From Rutpela maculata (taxonomy: Eukaryota; Arthropoda; Insecta; Coleoptera; Cerambycidae), in the NCBI GenBank assembly GCA_936432065.2, contig OW386289.2:12819077-12883076 (forward strand): DNA of 64,000 bases, in the 5' to 3' direction. The translations under genes and the position numbers were made by a program. The first letter of the stretch is position 1. Every line of letters starts with the position of its first letter. A model generated the notes under the pieces. It was not told the origin of the DNA. It saw only the letters and a list, made by a program, of their open reading frames with translations, and did no database searches. Shown piece after piece: positions 57,247-64,000 of this stretch.

Positions 57247-57287
57247 GTGGCACTGATGAGCCTGGGAAGGCGAAACGCGCCTGCCAC
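57247..57287 (+). ncRNA. Hammerhead ribozyme motif, plus strand, probably defective
   Basis: Stem I GTGGCA (57247-57252) with TGCCAC (57282-57287), CTGATGA 57253-57259, stem II GCC-TGGGAA-GGC, GAAA 57272-57275. The U before the cleavage-site C is missing (reads CGCGCC instead of a GTC triplet), so cleavage is not expected. Inverted partner of 56479-56519. Confidence 0.65.
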
Positions 57288-57362
57288 TGCTGGGAAATGA
57301 ATGCCTAGCTCTCAACCAGCTCTCTAACATTTTTAGTTTTATGGTTTGCTGCACTTAAAAGT

Positions 57363-57897
57363 GCACTGAAAGAAATAGAATAGGTCAATTCAACAAAAAA
57401 AAAAAAAAAAATGTTTCACTAACAACATCGTTAATGTTGTTAAAGTAAATTATATTGATGGTATTTTTAAACAAAAGGTTATTGTTATTACAAGTAATAA
57501 AAAGTTGTTGTACAAGGTTAAAAGATAGGTGCATAAGACTATCATTTTTGCATCTGACTATTATTTTGTTGAATTCTGTCAAATCAAGTAGTCAGTAGTA
57601 CATTTGATTTTTAACTATTGTAGAAAAACACTATTTAATTAGTTGTTCTACAAGAAGATATTATTACTAAACTACTATTTGTTTATGAGAAGAAATAAAC
57701 TTGTTGTAGGACTAAAAAAATATGATTACTTACTTAACCAACTAAATTTCATGTTCAAAGTGACAATAAAAATTGTATGGTGACAAAATTTGTTCCACTA
57801 TTATTTTCTGGTTGATTTAACTATGAAACTAGATATACGCGATTTCATATGCTCTTTATTTATAGTTGAATTCACCTAGCATTTTCTTTGAGTGTGT
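57363..57897. mobile_element. ~535-bp MITE with CACT(G/C)AAAGAAA ends
   Basis: CACTGAAAGAAATAGAATAG plus GTCAATTCAAC at the left mirrors GTTGAATTCACCTAG plus CATTTTCTTTGAGTGT at the right, about 32 bp with some mismatches. An A17 run is at 57395-57411. Non-coding; superfamily not determined. Confidence 0.6.
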
Positions 57898-57959
57898 AGA
57901 GTATAACCAGACTGAAAAGTCAGAATAGTCTAGTGCACCATCTGTGGTACGCTAGATTT

Positions 57960-58545
57960 ACTATTTAAATCTTATAAAGATTTTTCTGTTTGATTAGGAT
58001 ATATTTGTAGGGAAAGTAGTAAGTCATTCATAAACAAGGGGCCAATATAGAGCCTTGAGGAACTCCAAGATTAACATCATATATCTCTGAACTAGTTTCT
58101 TCCAATTTTACAAAAAAAATTCTAAAGATGAGATAAGATATAATGCACAAAAGAAATTTGACCCTAGTTCACATCGCAGAAAGTTTATCTGTAAGAAATT
58201 CTGGTTCTATAGAATTAAATGGCTTGGACAGGTTAAAGAAAAAGTCACACAAATTTCAAAAAATCAGCCTCCGCACTCACGGTTGATATGCTAGGGTAAA
58301 ATCCATTTTAACATCTGGAAATTACTTTGTATTTTGTTAGAGATAGGGAAATACTTTGTTATATACAGCGAGTTCAATTACTTGACATGCGACATTAAAT
58401 ACAGTAATAGGCCTGCAGTTGTCTATTATATGTGCATCATTGTTTTTACATATCGTGTTTATTTTTCTTATTTTTAAGTTTTCCGGGAATTTCAGCAGTC
58501 TTCAGAAGTTAACAATATGAACTAGTGGCTCGGCAATAAATTAAG
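57960..58545 (-). pseudogene. LINE reverse transcriptase fragment, minus strand, broken
   Basis: Minus-strand pieces follow the order of a non-LTR RT: PENLKIRKINTICKNN and NCRPITVFNVACQVIE (the Y/C-RPI block, ~58405), CDFFFNLSKPFNSIE (FxDLSKAFD-like block, ~58210) and VNLGVPQGSILAPCL (~58040-58075). Frames change several times, and the YADD box is lost. An old, dead fragment. Clade not determined; blocks resemble Jockey/CR1 groups. Confidence 0.75.
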
Positions 58546-58559
58546 CAATATAATATTGT

Positions 58560-58878
58560 TAATGTCCTACAAGTCTGTTATTTTACAATAACCACCCTAT
58601 TTTGAGATACATTAAATGAAAAATAACGCCCTAGGGCGTTATGAATATCTATAACACCCTAGGGCATTATAAAATTATAACACAACCCAAAACAAGCAAA
58701 TTATGATAGCGTTATTCACAAACAAAATGCGTTGCTATGCAATGGCGGTGTTTACAAACAATTTTGAATTTTACTCTCTTTTAAATCAAATCGTTCTGAA
58801 TATAATAGATGTCAAATTAATAAATCGTAAATGTCAAAAAAAAAAATTCGAATTAAATAACAGACTTGTAGGACATTA
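58560..58878. mobile_element. 319-bp MITE with TAATGTCCTACAAGTCTGTT ends
   Basis: The 24-bp ends are perfect inverted repeats (to AACAGACTTGTAGGACATTA). Inside, TAACGCCCTAGGGCGTTA and AACACCCTAGGGCATTA are two short palindromes in a row. Non-coding. Confidence 0.8.
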
Positions 58879-58890
58879 AACGTTGAAGGC

Positions 58891-59008
58891 ACCACGGGTG
58901 TTATAGGATAATGACGCCCTCGGTCGACGTACATTCCCTCGGGCCAGAGGTCCTCGGGAAGTACACTGCCGACCTCGGTGCGTTATTATCCTTATAACAC
59001 CCTTGGTA
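58891..59008. repeat. 118-bp hairpin with GC-rich apex
   Basis: ACCACGGGTGTTATAGGATAA pairs with TTATCCTTATAACACCC.TGGT; ATGACGCCCTCGGTC pairs with GACCTCGGTGCGTTAT-like; the apex holds CCCTCGGGCCAGAGGTCC. Resembles family H in design but has a different outer stem. Confidence 0.7.
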
Positions 59009-59040
59009 CATTAATAATTATTTAGACACACAATCTACTC

Positions 59041-61100
59041 TTATAGACTAGTTCAAACACGTGTTACTTCTTGATAAAGCTCGTAAAAATATGAGTGAGG
59101 GCTCATTTGATTCGGAATGACGTCTAGAAAAATGTGCAAAAGTTTCAAACCCGCACATAAACAATTGCAAAAGTTATAAACAAATTGAGATTGAAAAAAT
59201 AACGAGTTTCGTTTTTTGCAAATAACTTGAAAACTTAATATTAATATTTAAAAAAAATTTAAAAAAGATTCTTAAAGAGGAAGAAATTTCCAATAAGACA
59301 GTCCGAGCTCCTCTATTATTAATAATTTTAATTTAATGCTGAAAACGCTAAACCGTTTCCGATGCCGTGAAACCGACCGTAACAAGAAAAACATTTTTTT
59401 ATGTTATTAAATATTATTTTAAAAATTTTTAAAAATGATGGTATTATTTAGACACTTAGGTCTGGTGCTTTCATCTCCAGTTAAGTCTATCCTCCGGATA
59501 ATTTCCTTGGATACAATTGTGTCAATAATTGTTTCCACGGGATCTATCTATAGAATAGACTTAACTGGAGATGAAAGTACCGGGCCTTAAAGGAACAATA
59601 TTTCGTTGGAAAAAAAATTTTTTTCACTGATTTTTCATAAAATGAGCCTATTGTTAATTAACAAATTTTTTTAGAGTTTGCGTTTATATTTCAAGTCGGA
59701 TAATTATTAAACAAAAGCCACTAAAATTATTTCGCTTCGTTATTTTGTGGCTAAAGGACTATGTCCAATGCCAACCCCCTTCCCCTCACCACCACTATTT
59801 CGCTTCTTGGAGAACTTATGTCAACTATACTTTATGAGATTGCGATGTTTTTAATTGTTATAGTCTATTAGTTATTAATTATTCAAGCTAATAAAAAATG
59901 AACAAATGAAAAAGAGGTTGAAAATTATTTTTCATTAATTTTAATTATTAATACTGTTGTTTTATATTCAAAAATACTATAAGATTACATAAACTTTAAA
60001 TTTTTAGTGCTATTTGTTTAAACAAATTTTATAAACAAATAGATTAATTAACAACCGTATACATAAACATGTCAAAAAAAAAGTTTAATATTTTTTATAG
60101 AATTTTTAAATTTTAAGTATTAAATTGTTTTTTTTTTGACATGTTTATGTATACGGTTGTTTCTATTATTTTTTTTATTTAAAAAAAAATATAAACACAT
60201 TCGGCCATTGTTAATAACAAATTGTTTATTGAATAAACAAATAAATTAACAATAAAAAAAAAATTTCTTCCACCTTGTAGAGAATTGCAAATAATAAATT
60301 TTAATAGTAAAATTTTTTCTTAATAATTTGTTTAAATAATAAGAAAAGAAAAACATTGATTAAAAACAGTTAAAAAAATTTTATTTTCAAAAATCATATT
60401 TTATTACAAATAAAATGGCAAAAATTTTTTTTTTAAAAATACGTAATTTATTTATTTGTTTATGAATGTTTAAACAAATAGCATTAAAAATTTAAAGTTT
60501 TATTATAACAATTAAATACATCGCAATGTCGTAATCTCATGAAGTATAGTTGACATAAGGTCTTCATGTAGCGAAATAATTTTAGTGGCTTTTGTTTAAC
60601 AATTATCCGACTTGAAATATAAACGCAAACTCTAAAAAAATTTGTTAATTAACACTAGGCTCATTTTATGAAAAATCGGTGAAAAAATTTCCTTTACGTA
60701 TCTAAACAATACCATAATTTTTTTAAATTTTTAAATTAATATTTAATAATTTAAAAAAATGTTTTTACTTGTTACGGCCGATTTCAGAGCATCGCAACGG
60801 CTTAGCGTTCGCCGCGCGAACATTAAATTAAAATTATTAATAATAGAGATAGAGTTCCGGGAGTCGAGACTTTTTATTGGAAATTTCTTCCTCTTTAAGA
60901 ATCTTTTTTTTTAATTTCTTAAATATTAATATAGTTTTCGAGTTATTTGCAAAGAACGAACTCGTTATTTTTTCAATCTTAAATTGTTTATAACTTTTGC
61001 ACATTTTTCTAGACGTCATTCCGAATCGAATGAGCCTCACTCATATTTTTACTTTATCAAGAATTAACACGTGTTTGAACTTGTGAACTAGACTGTTATA
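59041..61100. repeat. 2.06-kb interrupted palindrome
   Basis: Outer TAGTTCAAACACGTGTTA pairs with TTAACACGTGTTTGAAC and the pairing continues to about 59750/60570 (GGAAGAAATTTCC, AACGCAAACTCTAAAAAAA). Inner pairs: GTCAACTATACTTTATGAG (59820) with CTCATGAAGTATAGTTGAC (60537), and CAACCGTATACATAAACATG (60050) with its complement (60139). No gene inside. A MITE sits in the left arm only. Confidence 0.85.
59458..59587. mobile_element. 130-bp MITE nested in the palindrome
   Basis: AGGTCTGGTGCTTTCATCTC then CAGTTAAGTCTAT mirrors ATAGACTTAACTG then GAGATGAAAGTACCGGGCCT. The right arm near 60695 lacks it, which gives the empty site. Confidence 0.85.
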
Positions 61101-61850
61101 GTGATTATGAATTCAAATATCTATTATTTTCTAAAATAATTTATTTGCAAGTTTTTCTTGATACACCCTTATACAGTGCTAAAAAATATTGTAAACTGTT
61201 ATATTTAAAACATAAGTCTCAAAGTAGAGTTTCGATTTGTAGCAAAGTAGCAGTAGCAAAACCACCAAGCAAACAAACAGCAATTAAAAGAAATCGACTA
61301 TTGTAGAAGTTCAATCCGAGTCATTGTGCATCGTTGATACACAGGCACGTGCAGATGTGCAATTGTTCCATGGGCAACTGGATGCATCCTGTAACGGTCA
61401 TCCGGGACGCGTGCCGACGTCCTCCACATACTCCCAATGCGCAATAACATAAGGGCGAATTTCCCTGCACATACCCTCACATGTGGGGTTGCGAAGGGAT
61501 GGTGTCTGGCTTTTGTGCGAGGGAGCAGGTGGGATTTGGCGCGCGCTTGCCGAGCTTTAAGCTTCATTCAATGAGATGCAGTTGATGGCAGAAATAATGC
61601 TTTTGACGGGTGACACCCGCTGCTGTTGGTGGATGGGTTGGAAATAAACTGGCTGATGGTCAATTCGATTTGTGAAAGACTTTTTACCGGTTTCTGTTGA
61701 AAGGAATTTCTATGTTTAACTTATTAATCAATGCGGAGTATACGATTCATTTAATTAATAATGATAATAATAATAACATGTATTTATTGCAACTGTAAAT
61801 CAAATCATTTATTTAGTTCATCACAAAGCTAAGACTTCTGAATATATTAC
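61101..61850. other. GC-rich island without a recognised gene
   Basis: 61300-61640 is clearly GC-richer than all neighbours, with CGGGACGCGTGCCGACGTCC and GGCGCGCGCTTGCCGAGC. An 89-codon minus-strand frame (61298-61567) covers it but its peptide is basic and featureless. Could be a host exon/UTR or promoter-proximal DNA. (AAT)n-like repeats follow near 61760. Confidence 0.4.
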
Positions 61851-61962
61851 AATAGTATATTATGCAACGACCATTTAATGATAGCTGTTAAGACACGAGC
61901 ATGAGAATTATGTCATAATGAATGCGAGTGTCTTATTAAATGTGAGTTGCATACACTATTTT
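61851..61962. repeat. Hairpin element family H, copy 3
   Basis: Outer AATAGTATATTATGCAAC pairs with GTTGCATACACTATT; CATTTAAT with ATTAAATG; AAGACACGAGCAT with ATGCGAGTGTCTT. Shares the outer edge with 21313-21451. Confidence 0.7.
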
Positions 61963-62735
61963 TTCTACGACCAATCATAATGAAATAGAAAATTAACATT
62001 TTATTTCTAAAATTGCTAGGTAAACATGACATGACAAATGACTTGTCAAAATTAATAAATTTTAGATCTGTCAGATGTTCAAGGCAATAGTTGATATTGC
62101 TGTGTGTCGCGTTTCTATTGGTTATAAACTTGTATCTTAATGAATAATCTGTATCTTAATGAATTTCATTAAAGTACAGGTAGGGAATGTCTAATAAACG
62201 AATTAAAGATGGGAGTAGAAAAAAATACATTACAATACAATAAATAATAAAAGTATTAAGCATTAATAAAATACAGATTAAAATAACAAAAGAAAAAAGC
62301 ATATCAGTTTTTTTTGTAATTTTTAAATTTATTGGAATTTAATAAGCTTCATTTCTTGTGTCATGCATGTGTATATCTGTCAGTACTGGACACTAAGTGA
62401 GCCTAACAGCTATATACTACGAGTCAAGGTACGCCTGCAATTTTTTGACTGTTTTTTAATTTAAAAATTTCGTTTTTGGTACACATAAATTAGACAAAAA
62501 AGGGCTACTTTTAGACTAACACAAACGAAAATAACACTTCTAGTTCAACCATGACATCAACTTTTTTTTCTTAAATGGAATGACTATGTTTTGTTGATGG
62601 TTTCTTTTTTTTATGGCATTTGGTCAAGGAAAATACTGTCAGCCAAAATTTGTTAAAAATTAATTAAATTAATTTATTGCTCATACAATATACTTAAATA
62701 CTGTGAATAACCTAACACGGAAAGAGGAGAATATA
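61963..62735. other. Non-coding stretch, nothing recognised
   Basis: AT-rich, a short direct repeat of GTATCTTAATGAAT (62131, 62150). No gene. Confidence 0.4.
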
Positions 62736-64000
62736 AAGGGTGTTATTAAAAAGTATGTCAATTACTTAACCATGGAATCCGTGCGTCAAAAAAGTTGATT
62801 AAACCTAATTTACCTCCATCCAAAATCGCACCTCTATGAAGATAAAGCCCTCTAAAGTTGGAAATAATTTTTTTTCAATTTCGGTACATTGAAACGTATG
62901 CCAAAGGGTAATAGTTTAAAGTAAAAACTTTTTAAAATCAAATTTTCTAAGAGGCTGATTTACGAGTAAACTCCCTTCTCTCCTACCCTCTATTTTTAGT
63001 GGTAGGCTTATGACTTTTGGTATACTGTATTTTATTGAAAATTTAATTATATAGCTTTTTCTTATCTTGTATTTTTTTCGTTTGAGTAACCATCTTCAAT
63101 TGAAACTGGAAATACTAAGAACATTGGAAAGCCTGGTAATTAAACAGTGAAATAATAAAAATCGAGAAAAATCATTTATTTTATCAGTTACATCTTAATT
63201 TCAGTTTTACATAAATAATTATTAAAATTTTATTTCAGAATGTGCTCAAAATGATTCTCATTTTCTTGTTTACAATATCTCGCTCGTTTCAGAAGAGAAA
63301 ATCTGACATTCTGAAAGACTCCAGGAATGTTTCTGAATTCCTCGGCTGACTGCTGAATTCTTTGTCGCAGATGTTCAACGCTCTCTACTGGAACAGAGTA
63401 AACTTTGTCCTTCATGACTCCCCAAAAACAGAAGTCAATTGGGTTTAAATCATGTGACCAAGCCGGCCAACTGATCTGTTCCTCGGCTTATTCAACGTCC
63501 TGGAAAACGCCTTGATAAGCATTGCCTGACATGCAGGCTATAATCGGGTGAAGCACCGTCTTGTAAATACCACATGTTTTGCCAAATATGTAGATTTACA
63601 ATTTCTAATTTTTCAGGCAATTCATTTTCTAGGAAATGTAGATGCTCCATTTAAGCGATTTGATATCTGGATACAACTCCGCATTATAAGCAACTTCTTT
63701 AAATAACATTTTCGTTATTTTCAAAAATAAAGGTAGTTTACTTTTGAGACAATTTCAAAAAAATTAATTTTCCGACCTAAGCGCCAGAACTAACACACAT
63801 TTGTGCAGCCCCCTTTTCGTTTGAGAACCTGCACTAACTTTTATCAAAAATAAAATTTTTCAATAACAACAGTTTCCCATATTAGACCAGTGCCAAACCG
63901 GTTTCCAGAGGCCAAAAGTCTGAATAATTCTTAGCAGTATATGGGTGGTGGGAAAATTTAGGATTAATGGTATGTAATTGGGGAAAAATCGATTGGACCG
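62736..64000. mobile_element. Mariner-type element relic, running to or past the window end
   Basis: AAGGGTGTTATTAAAAAG at 62737 may be a degraded end. It is followed by about 490 bp of AT-rich DNA and a minus-strand transposase C-terminus. The other end is not visible before 64000. Confidence 0.55.
63230..63650 (-). pseudogene. Mariner-type transposase C-terminal part, broken
   Basis: Minus strand: HFLENELPEKLEIVNLHIWQ, NMWYLQDGASPDYS with the second Asp, a stop near 63488, then in another frame ISWPAWSHDLNPIDFCFWG with the third Asp, and VMKDKVYSVPVESVEHLRQR to the end HFEHILK and stop at 63230. The N-terminus and first Asp are not seen. Different subfamily from the intact element by its tail. 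Confidence 0.8.

Larger units (their letters stand above)
56479..57300. mobile_element. Inverted repeat with hammerhead motifs, possibly Penelope-like remnant
   Basis: 56479-56625 and 57160-57290 are reverse complements (CTCTACCGTGTGGCACTGAT, AACCAATACTCCAT, CACTAGGC-like). Each arm has a hammerhead core. Penelope-like retroelements are known to carry type I hammerheads in terminal repeats that can be inverted, so this is a reasonable but unproven assignment. The 530-bp centre shows no reverse transcriptase. Confidence 0.6.

Noticed and set aside
61298..61567. 89-codon minus-strand protein
   Set aside because: Follows GC richness of the island, basic and featureless; no start context or splice sites judged reliable.

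Overview
This window is insect nuclear DNA from a repeat-rich, AT-rich genome. The evidence is non-LTR retrotransposon reverse transcriptase relics, many Tc1/mariner and hAT-like elements, tRNA-derived SINE-like sequences, short GT-AG introns, and almost no open coding sequence. A beetle or another insect with a large genome is plausible, but no host gene seen here fixes the order. I read everything by eye; no database was searched.

Layout. 1-3.2 kb: a 5'-truncated LINE (27-1350) inserted in a palindromic repeat family, one member of which carries a well-formed hammerhead ribozyme (1502-1556). 4.0-8.9 kb: nested inverted-repeat elements, including a MITE with a tRNA-like core, mariner-end foldbacks and a hAT-type MITE. 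9.1-9.8 kb: possible host coding pieces. 11.2-13.9 kb: a broken intronless gene of an unnamed repeat-associated protein family, flanked by ~150-bp direct repeats; two more relics of the family lie at 36.9-37.4 and 38.8-39.3 kb beside iteron-like repeats. 14.7-19 kb: a SINE with two tRNA-like units, then mariner relics, one of them a 2.7-kb inverted duplication. 19-23.6 kb: dispersed repeats, hairpin elements and a 30-bp minisatellite. 23.6-26.3 kb: the least repetitive part, with the best host candidate, a terminal coding exon (25933-26123) followed by a polyadenylation signal. 26.6-32.4 kb: foldbacks and a Tc1 relic nested in another repeat. 33.1-35.4 and 51.9-56.0 kb: two inverted copies of one unnamed TIR element, each split by different younger insertions. 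40-48 kb: more foldbacks and a decayed mariner that was itself hit by a hAT-type MITE. 52.6-54.65 kb: an apparently intact mariner-type element with ~240-bp TIRs and a 349-residue transposase, the only long intact gene in the window. 56.5-57.3 kb: a palindrome with a hammerhead motif in each arm. 58-61.1 kb: a LINE RT fragment and a 2-kb palindrome. 62.7-64 kb: another mariner transposase relic.

How the parts relate. There is no operon or pathway logic. The elements are layered: several insertions are dated relative to each other because an uninterrupted copy or opposite arm is present in the same window. The main themes are (1) hammerhead ribozymes inside inverted-repeat elements, (2) Tc1/mariner copies whose transposase 5' end has been duplicated in inverted orientation, (3) an uncharacterised transposon-like gene family with iterons, and (4) many long palindromes, some so perfect that recent origin, gene conversion or an assembly problem should be considered.
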